Source: Epichloe hybrida (Eukaryota; Ascomycota; Sordariomycetes; Hypocreales; Clavicipitaceae). From it: a stretch of DNA of 64,000 nt. The DNA lies in assembly GCA_019022495.1 (NCBI GenBank), contig JAFEKR010000077.1:1-64000 (forward strand), in the 5' to 3' direction. The notes beneath the pieces were generated by a model. That model was not told the DNA's origin and ran no database searches. It saw only the letters and a list, made by a program, of their open reading frames with translations. A program made the position numbers and the translations under genes. Of this stretch, positions 44,120 to 56,288 are shown piece by piece. Position 1 is the first letter of the stretch. Each line of letters opens with the position of its first letter.

Positions 44120-45767
44120 TTATTGTAGGAACAGACACTGTTCGTGCCATGTGCCCTGTTGGTGGGGTGGCGCTTGCTGATACTGATGCTGCTGCTGCTG
44201 CTGCTGCTGGCTGAGATGAAAGCTGCTCGAGCCATTCAAACGTGGTGAGTGTGAGTATGTAGATAGTGACTCATGACCACTGAAGGGGCTGACGTTCACG
44301 CTGGAGGGATCCATCGTGGGATCGTATCCCATGTGACCGCTGAGCTGAACACCAATATGTACATCTCCAACATTGTGCAGTCCCAGGGCATTCATGCTGG
44401 GTTGCGGAAATGGCTCCACGTCGTTACTCTCTGGCATGTTTATGAAGTTGTTGCCGCCGTTGTTGCAGGACAGATAACCGTTCGTCTGGCTCGACGTCAT
44501 GTCTTGAACTCGCTGCTTGGCGTCGAGTCCCGGATGGAGCGTGCCCGCACCCAGGTTCAATTGTCGGAGATTGTGTTCCGTGTTCTCGAATTGATCATGA
44601 TGCAATTGGTGTTGCTGATACGGTTCGGGTGTCGTTACAGGATACACGAATTGATTGGGAGACTGAAAGCTCGCGCCTGGCTGCCCTTCATAGCTGTTTC
44701 GCAATTGTTGCTGTGCCTGTGCCCGCTGGTTTTGCTGCGGTGGTTGCACATGCTGCTCACTAGGAAACTGCGTGGACGATGCAGATGGATTGGGAGGAAG
44801 TGGGATCGTCTGTTGTGGTGGGGGATCCTGAACGGGGCTGACAATGGTGTCGGCAGCCGACTCTTTGGCTTTGGCAGCTACAAGCCGCAACACAGGGAGT
44901 GAAATCTGTTCCATATGCTTTGCCAGGTGTACGGTAAGCTTCTTCCAAGTTGGAAACACTTTGCCGCAAAATCGGCAGGGCTCATCCTGAGGGCGGGCCG
45001 TCGTCTCAACATGGCATTGTTCAACTTTTTGCCATGTCGAATCCATTCCGCCAGCACGCTTCATGGCAGCCTTGTATTTGACTTTTGGTTCCAGGTACTT
45101 GTGTTCGCGTACCAGATGCTGCAGAAAGTTATCCCTTCGGTAGCACGTGTGTCGACAATCGTCAACATCACAAGTCCACCACTCCAGATGCCGGTGACCT
45201 TCGTTTTCGTGACGGACCCAGTCAGCTTTACGCTTGAACATTTTTGGATCTCGGCACTTGTCCCATGTACAGGTGAACGGCTGCACGTCCTCATGCACAT
45301 GCTTTGTCCAGTCGGATGGCTTTTGGAGCTTCTTTTTTTCATAGCAGAGCTGACACTCAAACTCTGCAGGCAGGTATTGAGCTGGAGGCATGGGAATGTC
45401 CGGCGGGAAGCTTTCTTGGTTGATTGCGCCTTCCATCGACATACCCTCATCGTACTCTATCCCGTTGGATAGAGGATCCAGCTCTCCGACGTCCTCCTTC
45501 TGGTCGAGATATTTTGTTAATCCACCGAGTGCCACACACAACGAGCCACAGGCGCAGTTGGCGCCTAGATCGAGATGCTTGACTTTGGCATTCGAAAGGT
45601 GTTTGTACCTGACCATCTGCTGATGGGCAATTCTGTCGACCAAATATCCATGCGTTTTCCCTATACCGGGGTTGAGCTTCACCACGTGCTGCTGAAATCC
45701 GGCCACGCTGGGCGTAATCTCATCAATAACGTTGGGGTTGATCCCCATTTCATTACCCTCGCACAAT

Positions 45768-45799
<32 letters not shown>

Positions 45800-47746
45800 T
45801 TCTTCATCAGCAGTGTGCAAGTGGTTCACTCTGCTCACAGGGGCAACCGGAGGGCCTCCAGTCTTGCGCCACATGTCAACAAGACTCGACGTGCTTTCCA
45901 TTTCTGCTGCTGTTGTCGAGGGCTTGGGTATCTCCGATTTGCTTCTCGGGCGGCGCAAGGAGCTCCTCAACTTCAAGCTGCCAAGTGAAGCTCTAGGAGA
46001 AGCCGTTGGCGAAACACCGCTGACAGAGCCACTGCGAGAGTGGCTCGTCCACATAGACGCGATGTTCTGCCCCATGGATGCCAGCGTTGTGTTCATGCTG
46101 GGCGCAGGCTTCTTGCCGCTGCTCGTAGATCCCAGAGGTGGTGAAAGATGTGGTGTGCTTTCGCGTTTGATGTTCTGCCCCGTCTCTTGTTGGAAAAGTG
46201 CCTCCTCATCTTGACCATTCACTGAGTGGCCGCGGGAGCGACTCCGTGATCTTTTACGCAGTTGATTGACGCTGGTCCGTCTCACAAGCCCTCGAAGATC
46301 TCTGAGAAAGCTGCCGGGCCTGCTCGTCTTGTCTCCACTACCACGACTAAGGGACAACTTTTTCAGGAAACTTCCACTCGTCACCCCTTCGGCATCCATG
46401 ATATTCGGGAAGCTCCGTCGGCGAGTGCCCCACGTTGCAGATCTCGAGAGTATGGAATCATTATCTCGACACATTCTCTCGAATCGTGCAATGGCGGCCT
46501 GGGAGGACTCTGGTTGATATCTGCCATACTCGCCCATCTGAATTCCAGGAATTATTGGTGGATCAGCCCAATTTCGACTTGAAGCAATGATTTCTCGATC
46601 AAGATCAGAAATCTCCCCCCCAGCACCTTCAAAATATGTCTGACCCGGTATATATCGGTTTTCTGTGCCGTGTCCGAGTGGAATATCGTCATCATCATCT
46701 CGAGGGCCTTCAATCGCTTGTATCTCCTCTGGGGACTCTCCAATGGGGGCGGATGCATCATCCAAGTTATGTGACAGCCATCGGCCGACGTCTTGGTTCC
46801 TTTCATCAGTTGCCCGGTGTGCTACGATTTCGTTGATACTTCTGACTTCATCCGATGGGCGATTTCTAGGGTCTATACCCGCCCGTCTCGACCCTGGTTC
46901 CTGTTGGCACCGGTCAAAGGAATTGCGATGTGCCGAGATGATGCTGTCGTCGTGTGCCGCGGAGATGAGATCACCTGCGGAATGAACGCCGCCACGAACA
47001 GTCCTAGGACTGTCTTCTAATGTGCGTTCGACAGTATGAACCGGTGCATCGTTATCCTTGTCCCAGACTGAGACCGTCACTCTCGGGCTCCGTGAATGTA
47101 TGGGCACCAAAGCCGGCGCAAGGCTGTCTTCACTGGTACGATTGCTACTGCTGAGGCTCGACGCGATTGCAAACGCGTTGACAACCACGGGAGTGGGCGT
47201 GTAGGTTTTCTCGAGCTGCTGTGGTGAGATTGATTCGGGGAGTCTATCTGCAGCCACAATTGCGCCAAGATATTTGTGATCACTCCTGGGCGGCGACGTG
47301 GTATGGACGGATGCTGTGTGTGCGGGCGTCAGAAGATAGGAGGGGGTGTCCATGGGTTCCATGGGTTCCATGGGCTCATTCTGAGGATCGGATATCGAGA
47401 AACCGTTGGGAGGGAAAGCTGTTTGACCCCAGGTAGCGTCATCCAGGAACGACGGAGTAGCAGGGTCAATGTGGTTGAAGTCGGCGCCAAAGAACGGGTC
47501 GTCGTCAAGGTCACTGAAATCGCTGGACTGATAGTGACTCAAAGTTGCGTTGGAGCCGGACGGGGTCTCAATACGCTCGACAGGCGGAATTGGGGCTTCA
47601 GTGGCCTCACTCTGGCCTCGCGACAAGCTCAAGGCACCAGCCGAATACGACGATGTGTGGTGGCTCGCGGCTGAAGATTGGGCACTGCGGGGTTGAGAGT
47701 CCTGGCTTTGCATAGATGCAGGTGCTTGGACAGGACTCGAGGCCAT
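44120..47746 (-). CDS. Large C2H2 zinc-finger protein
   Basis: One exon of 1,208 residues from ATG 47746 (MASSPVQAPASMQSQDSQ); the frame is open 73 codons further upstream, so a longer N-terminus is possible but unlikely in style. The first 640 residues are disordered and Ser-rich with basic Arg-Ser patches (RKRSRSRSRGHSVNG) typical of phosphoregulated proteins. An acidic block of ten Asp occurs near residue 650. A conserved core follows (ITPSVAGFQQHVVKLNPGIG, YLVDRIAHQQMVRYKHLSNA, CACGSLC). Zinc fingers are at about 795-890 (CQLCYEKKKLQK..., CTWDKC, CDVDDC) and a classical one at about 922-943 (CRFCGKVFPTWKKLTVHLAKH). The C-terminus is Gln-rich with a Gln run. Probably a nuclear regulator; no named orthologue recognised. 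Confidence 0.82.
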
Positions 47747-49930
47747 GATGGCGTGGTGGAAGGGGGGAAACGGGCCCCAGAAAACGAAGGCAAGACGATA
47801 TATACGAAATGATGGCAAGGCAGAATCGATCAGGCCTGCCGACTGACAGTCGAATTGCAGTGCGATGGGGTCAGTGGTGGGATGAAGGAAGCCTTGGGTG
47901 GTTGGTACAGTGGTGTACAGTGTGTACAGTGGTGTACAGTGTGTAGGTAGTCCGTGGTCAGTCACAGGCAGGGGCTCATGTTCGTGGCTGCGCCAACGGC
48001 ACTCGTCTCAGTTGCTCGAAGGAGATGATGGCAAGTCGAAAGGCAAAAAAAGGCAGGGAGAGCGTCGTGGTGTGTTGTAACTTGTAATCTGCAGAAAAAA
48101 AGAGGGATAATGATTGATGAGAGGCGGCTGAAAGTTGGTTGGCCTGTGCGTGTGCGGAGCCCCAGCAAACAACAAAGTGCATCAATCCGTCCGCCTCATC
48201 CACCATCGGCCCGCCGAGGGCTAGCGCATCGAACTTGGCTCATTCATCTGATGATGCTAATCATGTTAATAAACCTTGCTTGGCCGTTTGGTTTGGAAAG
48301 GGTATCCACCCACAGCAAACCCACAGTAAGCTGTCCTTATCAGGCCCCGTCCGTCCGCCCGAGTCGGACGGGGCCGTGTTACATACATACGACAATATGA
48401 TGAAGAATATTCTTCGTCGGTAATAGGCAGCTGCGATGCCAAGCTGTCCGTGGTTCTTCCCAGCCCAGGATTGACGTCGAGAAGACCAATGGAAGAAGCA
48501 ATTGGCTCTCACATCGAGACCAGTTGTATTTATTTCATCCAGTCTTACTTGGATGGGGGGAGGAAGCTAGTCTTGGGGCGGGCCTCGCGAGGTCAAGGCC
48601 GTGGGGCTGAATTTTGGGAGCAGTTGTAATACGATACGCCTCGCGCGACGTTGAGAATGCCTGCCTCACACAATGACGCTGCTGACTTTGAACAGACAAG
48701 GCTTCAATCACACGGCCCGTCTCGCTGCCCTTGCATACACGCACTGCTCTGTCCCAAACAGACGAGGATCGTCTTTCTTTCGGCCAGCCAGCCCCCACTA
48801 GAGAGATCGAAAGCTTGCTCTTGTGGTTTCTCTCCGATTCCACAAGGCATAAACATCTTTCGAATCGTACTTCTCGGAGACCCCAACAGTTGATCCTCCT
48901 GATCCTTCTCCCAAGTGCAAGGGCATATATATGTATGAAGACGACGGCGCATCTTTTCCGAGACACTTGCCGCGATTCTTCATCAATATGTTCTGTCGTA
49001 ATTATTCCTTTCAAGGACAGAGCGTTCAGTAATTTCTGTCAAAAGAAAGATCAATTGCAGAGTCCCTCGTGATATTCATGCAAGCGTTTGTTCTGGCGTT
49101 TTGTCTCGGTGTTTCATCTTTGGACGGGGGCTTCGAACTCGTCGTAATGGTGTGGGACATTTGACAAGGTCTGTTTCTTATGCAGACACTTTACCACTTC
49201 GAAGAAAGCCTCGCCGGCATTGGGCAATGCTTGGCAGCCTTGTCTGGCCGCGGCTGGCATCAACAAGCTGTCCGTTATTTCATGCTTAGCCCCCAGATTT
49301 GTGGCCGAGGGATCAGTACAATGTACGGAGTAATAAAAAAAGCTTTTTGCTGTCGACAGGGAAGCGCGCGCGGGCATTGCTCCTGCCCTCCACGGATATT
49401 CAAATGCATCGCCCCACTATCGGGATGCGCTGCGATAGGCGAGGCGGAAAACGGGTTGAAGATGGGTTGGTTAGAGTTTTGTCTACTGATCCCCGTATAG
49501 AAAGAAGAACGATTGAATTCCCTTACCTCCTCTCAGAAAAGTCACAGAAAACCTCGATGCAGTGAGTCGTGAGCGGCAACAGGAACACGGCCAACGTACC
49601 ACGTGATATCGCATCACCGTTCAGGAACGAGAGCCGCGCTTACATGTATGAACTTGTCAAAGGGGGGGTCGGTCGACGGTCGGTCAATCAATCAATCCGC
49701 GCCAAGGCCTACATAACCCTGGCCAAACTAGCCCCCCCCCCCCCCGCGTCGTCCCCTTCGTCCGGGACCATGGATGGATAATAAAGCCAAGAAGAACCTT
49801 CACATCTGTTGCATCAACGTTCGCAAAAAAAAAAAAAAAAAAAAAAAAGCACCGCAGCCACAGCGTCGCCAGACTCGATAAAATCCACCATGTTCCAGGT
49901 ACGGCTCTCCAACCGACAAACAGCAACACG
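47747..49930. other. Intergenic, no gene supported
   Basis: 2.2 kb containing the promoter of the C2H2 gene. GTACAGTGGTGTACAGTGTG-type repeats at 47908-47944, TACGGAGTA at 49324-49332, a C run at 49733-49745 and about 26 A at 49825-49850. ORFs are short and unassigned. Confidence 0.45.
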
Positions 49931-50498
49931 ATGTTTCTCCGGATGAGAATCCACGCACGCAACAACTCGCTGACGTTTTTGGATTCCGAACCCAAGCCGC
50001 ATCCAGGAGAACATCTGCACCTGCGACTTCATCGAGCGCGTTCCGTAGCGCTCACCTCCCAAGAGTGAGTTTTCGCCCAAAACTGCCCAAGAGGCTGCGG
50101 CGGCCAGGCAGGGTAACAAGGGGGGGGGGGGGGGAAAGAACCACTCCCCCGCTAACATGCGCAGACTCGTTGAAGTTCGCGCAGCCCAGCGAACCTTTGA
50201 AGGCGCGTACATGCGAACGGCCCTGGGCCAATTCTCCTTCGCCCTCGTCATCTTGAAGATCTTCACGGAGGAGTTCTACGCGATAGGCGCCCTGTTCGCC
50301 GTGTACGGCTCCGCGGTGCTCCTCGTGGCCGCGTACCGCCGGTATCAGGGCAACCGGCAGTTCTTCACCTCCGGAACAGGCCATGGGGGTGTCCGGAAGA
50401 AATTCAAGACGAGCGGGGATACGGTTCTGCTCATGGCGGCCCTGAGTTTGGGTGCCTATGTCACCCTCATGGTCTTGACTTGGCGGTTAGTTTCCTAG
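49931..50498 (+). CDS. DUF202-domain membrane protein
   Basis: Exons 49931-50064 and 50165-50498 give 155 residues; the donor is GTGAGT, the branch site GCTAAC and the intron of 100 nt contains a run of about 15 G. The start chosen is MFLRMRIHARNNSLTFLDSE; an ATG at 49889 would need another splice. After a His/Arg-rich N-terminus comes the DUF202 core: LVEVRAAQRTFEGAYMRTAL, helix FSFALVILKIFTEEFYAIG, helix LFAVYGSAVLLVAAYRRYQ, then a charged loop and a last helix TVLLMAALSLGAYVTLMVL. DUF202 proteins are small three-helix membrane proteins; fungal members include Vtc1-like relatives, but the function here is unknown. Confidence 0.82.
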
Positions 50499-51154
50499 CA
50501 GCATCGAAAACAATGCATGACCAAACCCGAAAAAAACGCCCTTGAAAGTGAGAAATAGTGAAATACTGCTTTGGTCATGAGACACGATCGTGTCATAATG
50601 GCATTGTTCCTGTTGGTGCGGATGATGTTTTTCCGGCCTTCCTAACTATTAAGGGTGGTGCTATGAGTTTTATACAGGTGCGTAAACAATCAAAATTAGC
50701 CACCAAGACGCCTCCTAAATCATTGACCAAAGAAAGCTCTAGCCTATACATCTTTCCTGTTTTGTGTATATATATATATATAAATAACGCCCCGTAAAAA
50801 CACTTGAATATTAAATCACTCACATTATTGTCAGCCGTCGTGTAAAGTAAACCTCTCGCTTGCACGGAGTGCACGTATTGCAGATGCGGTGCGTGTCTGT
50901 CCTACCCCTTTGTCTTGGATAGACCTTCTTCTTCATATCTTGGTTTGAAGGTCTCCATAATTCATTACTGAGGTATTAAGCAAACCCATCATATTTCGAA
51001 ACCACTTCGCCTGTTTGTTTTTCAGTTGAGGTTTTGCAAGATGTTCTGTCAGGTGGAGTAGTAGACACTGGATGGACTTGTTCTGGTTGTTCCATCATGG
51101 TTGGCTCCCATTAGGTATCTCTTGTATATTGAACTTGAGGCAGCAACATATGAG
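50499..51154. other. Convergent 3' flanks, AT-rich, no gene
   Basis: Contains a TATATATATATATAAATA run near 50768-50785. No coding region recognised. Confidence 0.5.
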
Positions 51155-52384
51155 TTACGCCTGATGAAGGCCAGCTCCGTGAATCAGCGGTGGGACATAA
51201 CAAAACTGCGACGGCATGCCAGCCACTGTCGTTGGATACGGAGGATATACATCGGACAAGCCGGATTGTCGTCTTTCGTATGGTTGTACCTGGTGCGCTT
51301 GGTGCAAAGACACGAAGGGACCTTGTGGATGGCCGTCGGTACTTTCCCCGCTGTACGAAAGCGATCTTATTGAAGTCGGAAAATCGCCCCAGGCCATCTC
51401 GTCGTGCGATCCAGCCTCGGATGTTCCCGATGTCCAAGCCACAGACGCGGACGATGTTTGGGTGTATGGAGAAAACTGTCCATTCATAGACGGCCCTGTT
51501 GGGTAGGCATGCCAGGGCATTGAAATCTCTTCGGGTTTCGCAACGCCAACCGCGTTCATTTCTGTCGGTACCCAGCCGGGGGGCGGGTTTGTAAAAGTGT
51601 ACTGGCTGCCTGTAGATACCCCATTGGGTGATACTGAGTAAAATGACATGTTAGCTGACAACTCTGCGCCCCTTGTTCGCTGGAGTTCTTGTTCATACCA
51701 CTCGCATCTGAGAAATATTCAGCATACCCTGGATGGGAGCCCGACGTTGAAATGATGCCATTCACCGTTGCGATGGGTGTATCTACTGGACTTCCCGTAC
51801 CAACTGCTGGTGAAGAGGAGGTTGATGATGCGCTGGGGTCACCACCACCCGTTTGCCGTGATGCGGCTTTGGGTCGCGATTCCGGGCCCATTTGCTGATC
51901 AACCGGATAGAAGCTGCATTCCTTCTTCAGTCGGATGCAGTTGACACATCGATTTGGGGTATCAGGCGATGCAATGCACCGTATTTTCCTGCGTCGACAA
52001 TGACCTGCATTTCTCCTTGTCAGTCCCAACCACCACTTTCATTTTGTCATGCTGTTTTAACGTACTACACGCAATCGACGTTCTGTGATATCCAAGCTTG
52101 TTACGTTTCTTTTCCGCCGCCGCCGTATGCTGGGACTGGGCCTCTTCTGTTGAATCTCTCTCTAGCTCAGCAGTGTCTGGTGTGCTGAACGATCTCTTGA
52201 GCACTGCATCAGGACTTCTGGGATGCTTTGGAGAGCCCATCTTGTCCTTGCGATGACCTTTCTTCGAGGACGACTTCTGTTCGACGTGTAAGCAAAGACT
52301 GTGAGCTTGGGGAAATTCGCTGAACCGCTTGGGCGGTGTGGCACTTACTACCTGTGGCGATCGTTGACCAAAGTGATATGCCAT
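51155..52384 (-). CDS. Zn2Cys6 transcription factor (short type)
   Basis: Exons 52384-52066, 52004-51699 and 51633-51155 give 367 residues. The zinc cluster is C106-x2-C109-x6-C116-x9-C126-x2-C129-x6-C136, with the first intron (donor GTACGT) cutting the codon right after C106. Using the alternative donor GTAGTA one base-triplet earlier would leave Cys-x-Cys, so GTACGT is preferred. KKECSFYPVDQQ follows the cluster. There is no fungal_trans domain; the remaining 220 residues are disordered Ser/Pro/Gly/Tyr-rich with SLSYSGESTDGHPQGP and end PLIHGAGLHQA. An in-frame 75-nt segment in exon 1 (after RSPQ) has intron-like ends (GTAGTAAGT, CAG) and may be an unannotated intron, shortening the protein by 25 residues. 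Nuclear regulator of unknown targets. Confidence 0.82.
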
Positions 52385-54198
52385 TGATCTTGTGCGAATG
52401 GTGAGGGTGTTTTGAAAAATGCTGCCAGACTCGTAGTTATGCGGGGCGTAGATCCCCTCGTCAGGTTTCTGCGTGAAAGATGACTGGAGACTGACAACTG
52501 CGCTGGCGACACCCTGAAATGTAAACGACAGGGCGTCGAGTCGACAGCAACCCGGTCTAGCTTTGGTCTTGTGTGGGTGATTCTCCTCGGTGTTTCTATG
52601 CTACGACGTAACAGCACGCTATAGTAGCATATAGGACTGCGGTAATAGTCCTGTGGGTTGGTGAGAGATTCGTTTCGTCGTACAGTTGAGACTATTTCCG
52701 TTGGCCAATGCGGTAAAAGCGCAAAACGAGGTGCTTGAGAGGGTCGCAACGGGGACTCGGCCGGTAGCACGTCGAGCCTTTGTATGGGAAGTCAACAGAT
52801 TGGTGATGAGTAGGTAGATATCCTGAGATTCTTGTTGATCGCTTCTCGTGTTCTTCGATGAGTACGCGGTCTAGGAGGCTGTTCAAGGGCTGTACAAGGG
52901 CCAGGGCCAATCAATGAGCCACTCCAAAGCAGTCTTGAAATCGCGGGACAAAGAGAGTTGATCAAGGGCCAGGATGACGATTGGTGGTGAACCAACAGAA
53001 GGAGGAAGTTCAGTCAGTCTACGTCTCTCATCGGACGTTCGTTCTCTGGTTGTCTTCCCGTTCTTCTCGCGTGAACTCGCACGACGCGGCGTAAACTACC
53101 AGGGTGGTAAAGTAATCGACCCTCAGACCGGACGGCAAGCAAGTTGACGGTGTTGGATCCTCAGATCATCAGACACGGACACAGGCCGGTACTGCTAGCA
53201 ACGAGACAACGGATCTTGTCCACAGAAGGCTGAAGGGGAAACGACGACTCGGAAGCAAGGCAGGCCATGCAAAACCGCAATGTACAAAAACAGCTGGATG
53301 CAAGGACACCAACAAGAGATAGATGATATTGGGAGGGGGACGGGTGGGAATAAGAAAAGATGGTGTCGAGGGAAGGGCTGGATGTTGGTTCCTGGATCCA
53401 GCTTGGGTCGACCAGATCTATCGGGGTTGCGGGTGGCGGCGAATATTTACTCTTTCAAGGAACTGGACTCTGATGGGCGGGGGCGAGAGATGTGTTTAAT
53501 TTGAAGCAACAATTGGCCGACCCCTGATAGGAATGAGGAACAGCAGACGACATCTCAACCATGTGACGGGCGATAAGAATCGAACCGACGTCAAGATGCA
53601 AGTCCATTCGGTTCATCCTGCCCTCCCCCCATTTCGATAACTGGAGCTTGCCATGGTCGTGGAGTCATGGAACCTCCGTACATACGCGCAATGTATAATA
53701 TCTTGCTTCTAAGCTGGCAAGATGGCGAGATGGCGAGATGGCAAGATGGCGCATGTATCGCGGTGGGGATTGACGAGGTGCCTCTCAGATCAGCGATGGT
53801 GGATCCGCAGCTCAACACAACTCGAGTTGTATCCATTTCAATAGTAATAGCAGGGACACCTCCGGTCTCCGTCCCTAGTAATCCGTGGTTCGTGAGAATT
53901 GGTGAGGGAGAAATCGTGGGTGCATGAGCGGCGGCGCTGGACAAGGATGATGCCCACCCATGCCCACCCATGCCTACTACCATGCTGCTGCGTAACCTGC
54001 CTGCACTGCACGCAAGTGCTTGACAAGAAAGAGTTTGACATACAAATGGTATTCCTGTTCATTCATTGGTGGGCCATTTCTTTCTCGCTTCAACGCCCAC
54101 TCCATTCCATAACTGGGGATAGGGTTCCAGTCTGGGACTTGTCCTGTATGTACATACGGCGCATAATGTATGTATTTCCAACGTAATTGCGTGGGTTG

Positions 54199-54375
54199 GA
54201 TATTAGGTAGGTAGGTATTATTAGGTATTAATAGGTCAGGTAGGTCAGGTAGGTAGGCATCAGGTAGGTAGGCATCAGGTAGGTAGGCAGGTATTAGGCA
54301 GGTATTAGGTAGGTCAGGTAGGTTAGGTATTAGGTCAGGTAAAAGTTAGGCAGGTAGGAACAGTAGTAGGTAGGC
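54199..54375 (+). repeat. Degenerate TAGG/TAGGT tract
   Basis: About 175 nt built from GGTAGGTAGGTATTA, AGGTCAGGTAGGT and AGGTAGGTAGGCATC blocks, G-rich on the plus strand. It resembles but is not the TTAGGG telomere repeat. Shorter TAGGTAGG runs occur at 23066 and 62832. Confidence 0.85.
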
Positions 54376-55803
54376 AGGCGTGCGTGCGGGCGTGCGGGCG
54401 GGCGGGGAATGGACAGAATACAACACAGAATCGTCAATGACCAAACCCGTCGCATCTGGCAGCGGCAAACTGCCCCACTCCAACTTCAAATTCAGCCGGT
54501 GCATGGGGCAGAATGTCTCCTCTCTTCTCTATCAAACATGGTCTCCAACGATAAAAGTGATGCGGAAGCGGCGCTGACTTACATGAATATGAACACGATT
54601 TCATTCAATGTGAGTTGCATAGGTACTCCCAATGGTCCCAATAGCTCAAGACGTGCAAGAGTTGTGCTCGTCAAAGCTCATTGTGTACCGAGTATTCCCC
54701 CACATCCCCCTCACCCCTCGGTTGCTTGCTTGCTCGTCTCCAGTTTGCTCAAGACCTCTCGCATGGTGCTCCGTAGAAATGGGTGGATGCTATTAGCGGG
54801 AGTCCAAGCACGGCGCCGCGGAAGCAGCCTGGGGGCTCCAAGGCCCCTTTGTCCTCCATCTTTTTGCCCATTTTTCTGGTACACAAGTACACAAAAAAAG
54901 AAAAAATTCACGTCTTAACCGTATGAGGAGTAGCTGTAGATCCACGCCGGCTCGGCCATTTGTCGCTCCGAGACAACTTATGTGTTCGCATTCGAGGTGC
55001 CAGACAGAATGGACAGAATGCCCGCGCGGCTGCCCAGACCAAAGTTGGTCCTCAAAAAATGAGCCATGTGAGGGCCATTAAGGGCCAGGCATCGCCTCAA
55101 GTGTGCGAATACGCCGCGAGACATGCTTGCTGAATTGTCAATGTCTGTTGTCGTTTGCTGTAATCCGTAGTGCCACAGACGCTCCAGCTGCGAGGTTTTT
55201 AGACTAACTTTGGCTCTGACGGACGGCCACAAGCTGCAGCTGCAAGGTGGATGTTTAGCGCCAATGGCCCAACCCTGCTCAGGGTGGTATTGAAAGAAAG
55301 GTTTGGTCAAACGTATTATTCCATGTTGAGAGAGGTTCAGCGCAGGAGACAGAACAGAGAGAGAGAGATTGCCAGGTCGCCAGGATAGCGTAATGAGGGA
55401 GGGGATGGCTCGGCTGTTGCCTGTTAATATTAGTAGCAGGTACATAGGTAGGTTTTGCTTGTTGTGGTGCTCCGTCCTCCACATTATGCTGCATCGCAAA
55501 AGGTACCGACTGGACAATCCGAGCTCCTCTTCTCCTTCAGACCCCTGGCATGGGATTCGCCGAGATGTCTGGGCCTTCTGACTTCCCAAAAGGCACTCCT
55601 CGCCTTGCCCAGCCCTGCATAGTAGTTGTCACTGTTTGAAACGGCGCCGTTAACTAGGCGGGAGTGTGAGAGGAGAGCAGATTTCCGACTGGCAAGTTGC
55701 GTCTAGACTCCAGGGTGAGGTCGTAAGTCGTTACCAAGTCAAAATAACATCAACAAGATTGCGTAGCAAGGAGCGAATCACCTCTCTTGCGCGCGCGTTT
55801 GTT

Positions 55804-55825
55804 TCTCTCTCTCTCTCTCTCTCTC
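55804..55825 (+). repeat. (TC)n dinucleotide run
   Basis: Eleven uninterrupted TC units in the gene-poor interval. Confidence 0.85.
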
Positions 55826-56233
55826 ACAAACACACAGCCCAGCAGTTTGACCCCTCTTCCTCCACTTTTGCCAATGCTCATGGCTCGGGTAATACCTCCA
55901 ACGTACGGGCTTTATGACACGTAAGGCGGCCATGATGGATCCGGCGAATATCTGACAATACGGAATGATAACGACTGCACGAGTCTTATCAGGTCCCTGG
56001 TATTTTAGCAGCAGGGTGCAAGTGTATGTAGGTGCGATTCGGGGTCCAGTAGGACACAGCAGTTCCCCTCGGCCGAGATCAGGTAGCAATAAGCGAGGCA
56101 TACAATCTTGAACTTGGATCAAGCCAAGAGGAATGATTAACGACCCATTAGTGGCCTGCAACAACCGATCAACGGCTCCTGCCAGCGGCTCAGAGAGTCA
56201 GAGACCCCGAGCCTCGCAAGCTTCGCCTGCCTG

Positions 56234-56288
56234 CTTGTCTGTCGCTTGTCTGTCGCTTGTCTGTCGCTTGTCTGTCGTTTGTCTGTCG
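56234..56288 (+). repeat. 11-mer tandem repeat CTTGTCTGTCG, five copies
   Basis: Four identical copies and a fifth with one change (TTTGTCTGTCG), head to tail. Confidence 0.9.

Noticed and set aside
44120..47965. Extended 1,281-residue start for the C2H2 protein
   Set aside because: The extra N-terminal residues come from repetitive GTACAGTG promoter DNA and the extended frame opens with a non-protein-like stretch; ATG 47746 is better.
53577..53600. GGTTCGATTC-like T-loop on the minus strand
   Set aside because: No A box or acceptor stem at the right distance.
54978..55589. 203-codon minus-strand open frame in the gene-poor interval
   Set aside because: Begins at TTG, no ATG until well inside, no domain, hydrophobic pattern or splice context; best seen as chance.
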